DNA of 60,332 nucleotides, taken from NCBI GenBank assembly GCA_046704385.1, contig JBJKSB010000098.1, forward strand, positions 1 to 60,332. Reading direction: 5' to 3'. Within the stretch, counting starts at the first letter, position 1. Every line of letters begins with the position of its first letter. This document shows, piece by piece, positions 17,257 to 25,136 of the stretch. Below the pieces are notes generated by a model that worked only from the letters and a program-made list of their open reading frames with translations, did not search any database and was not told where the DNA came from. A program made the position numbers and the translations under genes. The stretch comes from GH45 sp046704385. Its GTDB lineage: Bacteria; Bacteroidota; Bacteroidia; Bacteroidales; SZUA-534.

Positions 17257-18225
17257 ATGCCAAAAATATTAGTCACAGGAGGAGCCGGATTTATTGGAAG
17301 CGCATTAGCCGAAAAGCTGATACGCGACACTAATAATTATGTGGTTATTGTTGATGACTTAAGCACCGGTAATCTTGGAAAATTGCCGAATTTGCCAACC
17401 ACAAACTGGAGGTTTATAAAAGCCGATGTTAACGATTATAAAGATATGGCTCCTATAATGACCTCGAACCAGTTTGACTATGTTTTTCATTTTGCCGCCC
17501 TGGTTGGTGTTATCAGAACACAGGAAAACCCGGTTCGGGTATTGAAAGATATTGACGGAATTAAAAATGTGCTTTCCTTATCAAAAAACACAACGGTAAA
17601 AAGAATATTTTTTTCCTCTTCGTCTGAAATTTACGGCGATCCGGTTGAAATACCCCAAAATGTGTACACTACTCCATTGAATAGCCGTCTGCCCTATGCT
17701 ATTGTGAAAAATGTGGGTGAAGCATTTATGCGTTCATATAAGCAGGAGTTTGGTTTGGATTATACTATTTTCAGGTTTTTTAATACCTATGGCCCAAAAC
17801 AAAGCAGGGATTTTGTGATCAGCAAATTTATGCTTGCAGCCTATAATAACCAGGACATTACTATATATGGTGACGGAAGCCAGACACGTACGTTTTGTTA
17901 TGTTGACGATAATGTTGATTCCTGTTTGAAGTGTTTTTACGAAAACCAGTTTGTTAATGATGTAATTAACATCGGAGGGAATCGTGAAATTCCTGTTTTG
18001 GAACTGGCTGAGATCATTATCAGGCAAACCGGTTCAAAATCGAAAATTGTTTTTGTCGACCCGCTTAAGGAAGGTGATATGAAGCGACGCCAGCCTGATA
18101 ATTCCGACATGAAATTATTGTTAGGAAGAAAATTAATTGTGGTAGAAGAAGGAATAAAAAAGATACTTGAAGAAGGATTGTTTGAGCAGAAAGATTATAA
18201 AATATGCAAGGAATTGAAACGTTAA
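17257..18225 (+). CDS. NAD-dependent sugar-nucleotide epimerase/dehydratase
   Basis: The 322-residue extended short-chain dehydrogenase has the NAD-binding GGAGFIGSALAEKL, the FHFAALVGV segment, the serine stretch SSSSEIYG, and the catalytic YxxxK in RLPYAIVKN. RFFNTYGPKQ and FCYVDDNVD are typical of UDP-glucose 4-epimerase, UDP-glucuronate decarboxylase and related enzymes; the exact substrate is unknown. It lies between atpG and atpD and overlaps the following polyprenyl synthetase by 22 bp, which suggests that these two form a translationally coupled insert in the ATP synthase cluster. Confidence 0.85.
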   Translation: MPKILVTGGAGFIGSALAEKLIRDTNNYVVIVDDLSTGNLGKLPNLPTTNWRFIKADVNDYKDMAPIMTSNQFDYVFHFAALVGVIRTQENPVRVLKDIDGIKNVLSLSKNTTVKRIFFSSSSEIYGDPVEIPQNVYTTPLNSRLPYAIVKNVGEAFMRSYKQEFGLDYTIFRFFNTYGPKQSRDFVISKFMLAAYNNQDITIYGDGSQTRTFCYVDDNVDSCLKCFYENQFVNDVINIGGNREIPVLELAEIIIRQTGSKSKIVFVDPLKEGDMKRRQPDNSDMKLLLGRKLIVVEEGIKKILEEGLFEQKDYKICKELKR

Positions 18226-19178
18226 GGAAGCTTATAGAGGAAAAAATTCAGCAATTGCATTTTAAAAAGGAACCCGCTGAATTGTACGACCCCATTTCCT
18301 ACACGCTTCAATCAAATGGCAAAAGGATTCGTCCGGTGCTGACATTGTTGGCTTGCCAAATGTTCTCTGAAAATATTGATGATGCTGTTTTACCGGCCAT
18401 TGGATTGGAAACATTCCATAATTTCACCTTGTTGCACGATGATATTATGGATAATGCCCCGATGCGCAGAGGATTGCCGACCGTTCACGAAAAGTGGAGT
18501 GCAAATACAGCCATTTTATCAGGCGATGCCATGATGGTGGAAGCTTATAAATTGGTATATAAAGCTCCCGATTTTTGTTTGCGCGAGGTGCTCAATGTTT
18601 TTTCGGATACGGCTTTAGGTGTTTGCGAAGGACAGATGTATGATATGCAGTTTGAATCGCGCGAAAGTGTATCGGAAGCGGAATACGTGGAAATGATAAA
18701 ACTCAAAACTTCGGTATTACTGGCAGCCTGTCTGAAAACAGGCGCGTTGATCGGAGGGGCCACAAAGAAAGATGCCGACTATTTATATGATTTTGGTATC
18801 AATCTGGGACTGGCTTTTCAGCTTAAAGACGACTGGCTTGATGTTTACAGCGATCCAAACGTATTTGGTAAAAAGACCGGCGGTGATATTGTGGAAAACA
18901 AAAAAACCTATTTGCTGATAAAAGCACTTGAAAAAGCAAACAAAGAGCAGATGGAAACACTTCGGTTCTGGATGCAAAAAAAGGAGTTTATTGAAGCCGA
19001 AAAGATTGAAGCGATAAAGAATATCTATTATGACTTAGACATCGGAAATTTGACCTTAAAAAAAGCATCAGAATATAGTAAAATGGCATTTAATTGTCTC
19101 GATAAAGTAAATGTATCAGATGATAAAAAAATAAATCTGATAGAGTTGGGAGAAAATCTATTGGAAAGAATTAAATAG
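18204..19178 (+). CDS. Trans-isoprenyl diphosphate synthase
   Basis: The 324-residue protein has both aspartate motifs of the family: the first as LLHDDIMDNAPMRRGLPTVH and the second as FQLKDDWLDVYSD, together with the GKRIRPVL and GDAMMVEAYK segments. It joins isopentenyl units into a geranylgeranyl- or longer polyprenyl diphosphate for quinone, carotenoid or undecaprenyl routes; the chain length cannot be read reliably. The gene overlaps the epimerase by 22 bp and lies 34 nt upstream of atpD, so all three are probably on one transcript. Confidence 0.9.
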   Translation: MQGIETLRKLIEEKIQQLHFKKEPAELYDPISYTLQSNGKRIRPVLTLLACQMFSENIDDAVLPAIGLETFHNFTLLHDDIMDNAPMRRGLPTVHEKWSANTAILSGDAMMVEAYKLVYKAPDFCLREVLNVFSDTALGVCEGQMYDMQFESRESVSEAEYVEMIKLKTSVLLAACLKTGALIGGATKKDADYLYDFGINLGLAFQLKDDWLDVYSDPNVFGKKTGGDIVENKKTYLLIKALEKANKEQMETLRFWMQKKEFIEAEKIEAIKNIYYDLDIGNLTLKKASEYSKMAFNCLDKVNVSDDKKINLIELGENLLERIK

Positions 19179-19212
19179 AAAAAATTGAAACAAACCTAAA
19201 ATTTCAAGCATA

Positions 19213-20724
19213 ATGGCTAAGAATATTGGAAAAATTATCCAGATTATCGGTCCCGTAGTGGATGTCAGTTTTGAACAGGAAGGCAGTGAGCTTCCCAACA
19301 TTCTGGATGCACTTGAAATTACCCGGGCTGACGGGTCAGTTCTTGTTTGCGAAGTGGAACAGCATATTGGTGAAAGCACAGTTCGTGCTATATCCATGGA
19401 GTCAACCGACGGATTGAACCGTGGTATTGATGTGGTTGCCACCGGATCGCCTATTAAAATGCCCGTAGGAGACCAGATCAAAGGCCGGTTAATGAATGTA
19501 ACCGGAGACACCATTGATGGTATCGGCGCACTTCCCAAGGAGAATGGTTACCAGATACACAGAACTCCGCCAAGTTACGAGCAATTATCGACTGAAACAG
19601 AGGTTCTTTATACCGGTATTAAAGTAATCGACCTGATTGAACCTTATGCAAAAGGAGGTAAAATCGGATTATTCGGTGGTGCTGGTGTTGGAAAAACCGT
19701 ATTGATCCAGGAGTTGATCAACAATATTGCCGTTGGTTACGAAGGTATTTCTGTATTTGCCGGTGTGGGAGAGCGTACCCGTGAAGGAAACGACCTTTTG
19801 CGTGAGATGATTGAAGCCGGTATTGTGGATTATGGCGAAGAATTTAAGAAAAGCATGGAAGAAGGCGGCTGGGATTTAAGTAAAGTTGATCAAAATGCTT
19901 TACAGAATTCTAAATTAAGTATGGTTTTCGGTCAGATGAACGAACCTCCTGGTGCCCGTGCCCGTGTTGCCTTATCGGGATTGTCTGTTGCTGAAAGTTA
20001 TCGCGACGGCGATGGAAAAGGTGGAGGAAGAGATATTCTGTTCTTTATCGATAATATTTTCCGTTTTACCCAGGCTGGTTCTGAGGTGTCTGCATTGTTG
20101 GGACGTATGCCTTCAGCAGTGGGTTACCAACCCACTCTGGCTACCGAGATGGGTAATATGCAGGAGCGAATTACATCTACCAAGCACGGTTCAATTACCT
20201 CGGTTCAGGCTGTTTATGTTCCTGCCGACGACTTAACTGACCCTGCTCCGGCAACCACCTTTGCTCACCTGGATGCTACCACGGTGTTAAGCCGTAAAAT
20301 TTCAGAGTTAGGTATTTATCCTGCTGTTGACCCGCTGGATTCAACCTCCAGGATTTTAACTGCCGATGTTGTGGGAAAAGCTCATTATGACACTGCCCAG
20401 CGGGTTATTAATACATTGCAGCGATACAAAGAGTTACAGGATATTATTTCAATTCTTGGTATGGATGAGCTTTCAGAAGATGATAAACTTGTGGTACTCA
20501 GAGCTCGTCGTGTTCAGAGATTCCTTTCACAGCCTTTCCATGTGGCAGAAGCTTTTACCGGATTAAAAGGTGAATTTGTTAGCATTGAGGATACTATTAA
20601 AGGATTCAATATGATTTTGGACGGTGAAGTGGATAAATATCCTGAAGCAGCATTTAACCTTGTCGGGACTATTGAACAGGCCATTGAAAAAGGTGAAAAA
20701 CTGATTGCTGAAGCGAAAAAGTAG
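19213..20724 (+). CDS. atpD: ATP synthase F1 subunit beta
   Basis: The 503-residue protein holds the catalytic P-loop (FGGAGVGKTVLIQEL), the GVGERTREGNDL block with the catalytic glutamate, MNEPPGARARV, and the DELSEDDKLVVLRARRVQRFLSQPF region (DELSEED-like) near the C-terminus. An insert (EFKKSMEEGGWDLSKVD, about residues 215-235) is characteristic of Bacteroidota beta subunits. It is the catalytic subunit of F1. It is separated from atpG by two non-ATPase genes. Confidence 0.97.
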   Translation: MAKNIGKIIQIIGPVVDVSFEQEGSELPNILDALEITRADGSVLVCEVEQHIGESTVRAISMESTDGLNRGIDVVATGSPIKMPVGDQIKGRLMNVTGDTIDGIGALPKENGYQIHRTPPSYEQLSTETEVLYTGIKVIDLIEPYAKGGKIGLFGGAGVGKTVLIQELINNIAVGYEGISVFAGVGERTREGNDLLREMIEAGIVDYGEEFKKSMEEGGWDLSKVDQNALQNSKLSMVFGQMNEPPGARARVALSGLSVAESYRDGDGKGGGRDILFFIDNIFRFTQAGSEVSALLGRMPSAVGYQPTLATEMGNMQERITSTKHGSITSVQAVYVPADDLTDPAPATTFAHLDATTVLSRKISELGIYPAVDPLDSTSRILTADVVGKAHYDTAQRVINTLQRYKELQDIISILGMDELSEDDKLVVLRARRVQRFLSQPFHVAEAFTGLKGEFVSIEDTIKGFNMILDGEVDKYPEAAFNLVGTIEQAIEKGEKLIAEAKK

Positions 20725-20851
20725 GGAATTTAGAAAAAAGTAATTCTAATAAATAATTGCGAAGATATTTGAGAGAAGAAAAACTTCGAAATTCAATATT
20801 CATTTTTCTATAATCAAACTTCTAATAGATTCACTTAATTTGATTTATGCT
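20725..20851. repeat. AT-rich phrase island between atpD and atpC
   Basis: This 127-nt gap is long for two genes that are usually adjacent. It holds TTC/GAA-based phrases (TTGCGAAGATATTTGAGAGAAG, then AACTTCGAAATTCAATATTC and TCAAACTTCTAATAG) with partial inversion (AACTTCGAA, AGAAGAAAAACTTC). No terminator or promoter is convincing. It resembles the other islands of the ATP synthase cluster but with a further vocabulary. Confidence 0.35.
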
Positions 20852-21094
20852 ATGATATTAGAAATAGTAACCCCGGATGAAATTATATTTTCAGGCGAAG
20901 TAAAACTGGTTCAGGTGCCTGGAACAAATGGTTCGTTTGAAGTATTAAAAAACCACGCGCCAATTATATCAACCCTGGAAAAAGGGAAGGTAAAAGTTGT
21001 TGAAACGGATAATACCGAAACCTTTTTCGATATTGAGAAAGGAGTTGTGGAGGTTAATAAAAACAAGGTTATTCTTTTAGCCGAAAAGGTATAA
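20852..21094 (+). CDS. atpC: ATP synthase F1 subunit epsilon (short form)
   Basis: The 80-residue protein comprises only the N-terminal beta-sandwich of epsilon: LEIVTPDEIIFSGEVKLVQVPGTNGSFEVLKNHAPIIS with the final strands and no C-terminal helical hairpin. Loss of the hairpin, which in E. coli inhibits ATP hydrolysis, is usual in Bacteroidota. A TTG four codons upstream keeps the frame open, but MILEIVTPD is the family start. It ends the cluster 14 nt before a strong terminator. Confidence 0.93.
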   Translation: MILEIVTPDEIIFSGEVKLVQVPGTNGSFEVLKNHAPIISTLEKGKVKVVETDNTETFFDIEKGVVEVNKNKVILLAEKV

Positions 21095-21108
21095 TCAATA
21101 TAAAATTT

Positions 21109-21141
21109 AAAAAAAGCAGGATATTATTTCCTGCTTTTTTT
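21109..21141. terminator. Bidirectional intrinsic terminator after atpC
   Basis: AAAAAAAGCAGG (21109-21120) and CCTGCTTTTTTT (21130-21141) form a perfect 12-bp stem with a 9-nt loop and a U-run in either direction. It ends the ATP synthase transcript and, because it overlaps the last codons of the minus-strand gene at 21124, also that one. Confidence 0.9.
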
Positions 21142-22881
21142 ATGGTTGAACTGATAATATGCTTTAGCTTTTTCTATCCCCAGTTGCGCATAATATTTGG
21201 CCTTTTTCATATCGCCCATCTTAAAGTAAATATCACTTAATCCCTGGTACTCTTCAGGTGTTGAAAACTGTTCCTGGAACAAGTATTTTTTCAATAAAAT
21301 CCGGGCCTGAGCAGTATCATTTTTTTCGTTTAGCACATCAAGAATATGTTGAATGTTTACATAATCATAATTCATGGTAAACTGAAAACCGGGATCAATA
21401 TTTATAAATTCGGGATAATTTATGGCACGGTCGGGAGTGTGTGAATGTTCCAGAAGTACAGGGATTGAGGCATCGCCTTTATTATCAATATGTGTAATAA
21501 ACATATCGGTAAACATGGAATAGGCTTTTGAGGCAAAAACCAACCATTTGCCATTTGGTGACCAGGCATGCCAGGAATTCATCGAATTAAAATTGCTTTT
21601 AAGTTTGTGAGATTTACCGGTTTCAAGGTCAACCATATAAATACGGCTATCGGGTCGTAACATCATAAGGTTTTTGCTTTCGCACCAGGCAAGAAATTTT
21701 CCGTCAGGAGAAATGGCCGGAAAGTAATTGCTCATACCATTGTTCGAAGCACCTTTAATAGGCTCTGCCACGCCCCCTTTGCCGTTATTGAATGGCACTT
21801 TATAAAGATCAAATTTCATTGTTTTTTTACCGGTAACAAAAGCATCTATTAATTCTTTATCGTCAATAAATGATTTGTATTTGTATGTGGAGTCGGTGGG
21901 ATAAGGAATGGCTTTGGCCCGGGCAAAAACGATGTATTTATCATCAGGAGTCCATATAGCATTCGATTGAACATACAACGGGTTGTTTGCTCCAGGAAGT
22001 TCAACCAGGGTGTCCTTTTCTCGATCATAAACCGCCAGCACACCATTAACCGGGAAAAATACCTGCGAATATTCAATATCAATCGGGCGAAGAGGCTCAA
22101 TTTTTTTGGATATCACCCGGTCTTTAATGGTAGTAACTACGTATCGTCCGCTATTCGAAATTTTTGAAAACAAGCCAAAGGTGCTTTTATCCTGATATTT
22201 AGACCACGACAGGTAATTCTTTTTATTAAAATCAATGGTTGTATCAATCTTCGCAATAAAAAATCCTCCTTTGTCCCTGGTGGAGGCATCAAAATCGAGC
22301 GCAATTGTGCTGCCATCGCGCGAAATAGAGTGACAATTACCACAAACTTTAAATTTCTCCAGGGCCCGGTGAGGTTCTTTATAACTGGCAACATTGTACA
22401 AGGTATAGGAAGTTAGTTGCATATTTTTTTCAGCAAACGAAAAAGGTAAAGGGATTTCACGGTATAAAATCGGAGCATTTACTGAATCGGACGAGATAAA
22501 AAAGCTTATCCTTGAGATTTGATCAAAGAATTTTTTCGATTGGGATAAAGGTTCAAGTAGCACCGTCAGCTTTTTGTTCCAATGATCAGTTTTTAACTGA
22601 TCCCAGGTTTTTTTATCAGGTTTCCAGCGGGTTCCTTTAATCGTATCTGTGGAGTAAATAGTTTTATCGCCATCTTTAATGGAAATTTTCCAATCCATTG
22701 TATCCAGTGAGGTCCACTTAAATGTTGGCGAAGCAATATCGGCCGGAAAAACAGCCTTATTCAGCGGGTAAGTAATGGTAACCCGATTATTAACAAAAAC
22801 TTTTTGTTTGATCAGAATTAGAGATACTACTAAAATCAGGGTGGAAATGGTTACGAGCGATAAGATCTTTAGGTGCTTCAC
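21124..22881 (-). CDS. TolB-like beta-propeller protein with one heme-c type CXXCH and a C-terminal TPR
   Basis: The 585-residue protein has an N-terminal membrane anchor or signal (about residues 8-25), a beta-rich domain, then KFKVCGNCHSISRDG (about residues 180-195), a CXXCH heme-attachment motif, within a TolB/WD40-like propeller marked by repeated SPDGKFLAW, SPNGKWLVF and TPDDKYIVF blades. A short TPR unit (YQGLSDIYFKMGDMKKAKYYAQLGIEKA) closes the chain. It is most probably periplasmic. The role of a single heme in a propeller is not known to me; a cytochrome-like or structural function is possible. It is the last gene of the lplA group. Confidence 0.75.
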   Translation of the reverse strand: MKHLKILSLVTISTLILVVSLILIKQKVFVNNRVTITYPLNKAVFPADIASPTFKWTSLDTMDWKISIKDGDKTIYSTDTIKGTRWKPDKKTWDQLKTDHWNKKLTVLLEPLSQSKKFFDQISRISFFISSDSVNAPILYREIPLPFSFAEKNMQLTSYTLYNVASYKEPHRALEKFKVCGNCHSISRDGSTIALDFDASTRDKGGFFIAKIDTTIDFNKKNYLSWSKYQDKSTFGLFSKISNSGRYVVTTIKDRVISKKIEPLRPIDIEYSQVFFPVNGVLAVYDREKDTLVELPGANNPLYVQSNAIWTPDDKYIVFARAKAIPYPTDSTYKYKSFIDDKELIDAFVTGKKTMKFDLYKVPFNNGKGGVAEPIKGASNNGMSNYFPAISPDGKFLAWCESKNLMMLRPDSRIYMVDLETGKSHKLKSNFNSMNSWHAWSPNGKWLVFASKAYSMFTDMFITHIDNKGDASIPVLLEHSHTPDRAINYPEFINIDPGFQFTMNYDYVNIQHILDVLNEKNDTAQARILLKKYLFQEQFSTPEEYQGLSDIYFKMGDMKKAKYYAQLGIEKAKAYYQFNHKKSRK

Positions 22882-22973
22882 GGTTTTATTTTTAAAGGAA
22901 TGATAATAAATTTCTAAATTAGAAAAATATTAGGGTTTGGATGTTGCAGCTGTAATAAATATAAATTCCGTGA

Positions 22974-23846
22974 CTATTTATTTTTTATAAAGCGGAAAAT
23001 GTATTTTTTCAGATTCTGATTATTTGTTGTCAGAGCAATATTCGCGGGAAGTTTCCTTAAATACCAAGTAACCTTCCAGGTAAGGGAATCACCCGGAGCC
23101 ATGGTTTCATACTTACCCTGGTTTTCAAGTTCAACATAATTATTGAAATCGCGGTACAATTCAAATTCACCTTCCTTTGGGGCCGTTTGCTCAGGAGTTA
23201 TATTGTTATACGTTTTAATAAAAACATAATTATCCGGATTAACATAAGCCTGCCAGCCAGTCCCATCACAAATAATCTTTCTTTTTTCATTGCAGGGTTC
23301 ATCTAGGTTTGTTGAATTAAGGGAATCCGAATTTGCATCTTTTTGATAGTATACAATACCCTGCGAGGGTACGCGTGTAATTTCCCAGGGCGCATATTGT
23401 TGATGGGATTTGCTTTGGTTAATGAGTGTATATACAATTTGAATGGATGTATCAGCCTTGTTGGCAGTAATGGTTTTCGAGACACTTAATTGGGTGATTT
23501 TGTCAACATCACTGGTCAAACGGATACTTTCATCCGCAATTGAAACATGATACGGTTTATTGTCTATATTTCCGGGTGGAGGCCAGTTCCATATGGCTTG
23601 TGGGCTGGGCCATATGGTCGAACCCCAGTTGTTTGATTTTTGGTTGGTGAACAAAATTTGATGGTTGTCAATATTTAGCGAACTGATGCGGGCACCAATT
23701 TTCGAATTTACCTCAAGAAAAATATTGGCAAAGGTAAGTTGATAAACCCCATTTTTACCGGAGATATCCGTAGATTGGGAATGGCTTGTTAACGTGGCAA
23801 ACAGGAGTATTACACACATATAAAACCGGATGCAGATTCGTTTCAT
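22974..23846 (-). CDS. Exported DUF4380-like protein (galactose-mutarotase-like fold)
   Basis: The 290-residue product from the ATG at 23846 has a signal peptide (ending near TLTSHSQ) and then beta-rich sequence with IGARISSLNIDNHQIL, NWGSTIWPSPQAIWNWPPPG and APWEITRVPSQGIVYY. This arrangement matches the DUF4380 group, which resembles aldose-1-epimerase-type sugar-binding folds. Substrate and catalytic residues are not clear. A TTG-initiated extension to 23870 is open but would place residues before the signal peptide. It is 42 nt downstream of lplA. Confidence 0.7.
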   Translation of the reverse strand: MKRICIRFYMCVILLFATLTSHSQSTDISGKNGVYQLTFANIFLEVNSKIGARISSLNIDNHQILFTNQKSNNWGSTIWPSPQAIWNWPPPGNIDNKPYHVSIADESIRLTSDVDKITQLSVSKTITANKADTSIQIVYTLINQSKSHQQYAPWEITRVPSQGIVYYQKDANSDSLNSTNLDEPCNEKRKIICDGTGWQAYVNPDNYVFIKTYNNITPEQTAPKEGEFELYRDFNNYVELENQGKYETMAPGDSLTWKVTWYLRKLPANIALTTNNQNLKKYIFRFIKNK

Positions 23847-23888
23847 AATCTTTTGTTTAACAATAGTCAAACTTACAAATTAAAATAA

Positions 23889-24869
23889 TTAAAACAATAA
23901 TTGCATTAGTGTGGAAAAAGGGAAAGGATATTGCGGATATTCCTTATAAACAGACTTCAGTTTTTCTTTAATTTCCGGATAGTGATGTGGTTGTCCTGTA
24001 AGCACATTTTCAATAATAAAACGGCCATCAAATTCTTTCCCATTTTGAGTAAGCCGTGCTTTTTGAATTAATCCGTTATGAATTTTCAGATGAAGACTAA
24101 ATTCATCACCATTTAACTTATAGGATTGGCTAAAAGAATATTCCGGAGAGTAACCAAAATTCCATTCCCATTGCGAATATTTTTCATTCACAAGTTTGTT
24201 GATGGCTTGTTCATCATGAGCGGTTAACTGGTAAAATTCCACATCGGGATATAATTTCAAAAGGGTATTTAAAATTTCAATCCGGAATTCATCTATACTT
24301 AGAGGCACATTAAGATGATCGATGATATTAGTGACCGAACTCCGGTTGCTGCGCACTGCGCGGTCGTTAAATTTCGACCAATCGGCTTTTATGGCCAGGT
24401 TAAGTGCACCCAGTTCCGAAGCAAATAATAAGGTACCGTGGTGCAACACTTTATTACGGTAAACATGTTCAGCATTGCCCGAAATTTTTAGTTCATCAAT
24501 TACTAAATCGCTTTTCCCTTTCAGATATGCTTTGACTCCCAAACCCTGAAGTGTTGCAAGTATAGGTTGTGTGTATTTTTTAAAATCGACCAGATACCCC
24601 TCGGCCCCTTTCTGAATAAAGCAGAAATTCAGGTTTCCCCCATCGTGGTAAACAGTTCCACCCCCTGATAACCGGCGAACAACCTTAATGTTATTTTCAA
24701 ATACATATGGAACATTGATTTCGGCCGTGGTATTCTGGTGTTTTCCAATTATAATGGAGGGTTCATTAATGTACAGATATATAAAATCCTGATCGAAATG
24801 CCGTAGAAAATATTCTTCGGCAGCAATATTAAAAAAAGGATCGCGTAACCGGGACTGGTATAGTAACAT
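23889..24869 (-). CDS. lplA: Lipoate-protein ligase A
   Basis: The 326-residue enzyme starts MLLYQSRLRDPFFNIAAEEY, with IGKHQNTTAEINVPYV, the lipoyl-AMP loop VVRRLSGGGTVYHDGGNLNF and the catalytic lysine region LVIDELKISGNAEH. The C-terminal accessory domain is present. It attaches scavenged lipoate to the E2 and GcvH proteins by way of lipoyl-AMP. It is the first gene of a minus-strand group that continues with a DUF4380-like protein. Confidence 0.93.
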   Translation of the reverse strand: MLLYQSRLRDPFFNIAAEEYFLRHFDQDFIYLYINEPSIIIGKHQNTTAEINVPYVFENNIKVVRRLSGGGTVYHDGGNLNFCFIQKGAEGYLVDFKKYTQPILATLQGLGVKAYLKGKSDLVIDELKISGNAEHVYRNKVLHHGTLLFASELGALNLAIKADWSKFNDRAVRSNRSSVTNIIDHLNVPLSIDEFRIEILNTLLKLYPDVEFYQLTAHDEQAINKLVNEKYSQWEWNFGYSPEYSFSQSYKLNGDEFSLHLKIHNGLIQKARLTQNGKEFDGRFIIENVLTGQPHHYPEIKEKLKSVYKEYPQYPFPFSTLMQLLF

Positions 24870-25058
24870 AATTTGTATTCAATTGGAAAATATAAAATTA
24901 AAAAAAGGCATCATATAAAAAGGCTACCGGCAATAAAACAGAAAAACAATAATTATGTTTTGTTTATTTCTTCACGTTTTTTCAACCTGTTTGGCGGGTT
25001 ATAAAAACAGATTTATAGAAAAAACACTTCTTAATCGCCTAAAAATTAAAATATTAAT

Positions 25059-25066
25059 TATATTTG
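25059..25066 (+). promoter_or_regulatory. Bacteroidota -7 box (TATATTTG) before the T9SS cargo gene
   Basis: TATATTTG matches TAnnTTTG exactly and is 71 nt before the ATG at 25137. No good -33 TTTG is found at the expected spacing. It lies in the 267-nt gap that separates the divergently transcribed lplA and BNR-repeat genes; nothing else is obvious in that gap. Confidence 0.45.
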
Positions 25067-25136
25067 TTCCGAAACCAAAAGACCAAATCGCAATTCCAAG
25101 GAATTGATATATGTTATAACCCTAATCTTTCAAATT

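Noticed and set aside
17257..19178. Mobile-element insertion carrying the epimerase and polyprenyl synthetase into the atp cluster
   Set aside because: No integrase, transposase, terminal repeats or target duplication is seen; ordinary operon rearrangement is simpler.
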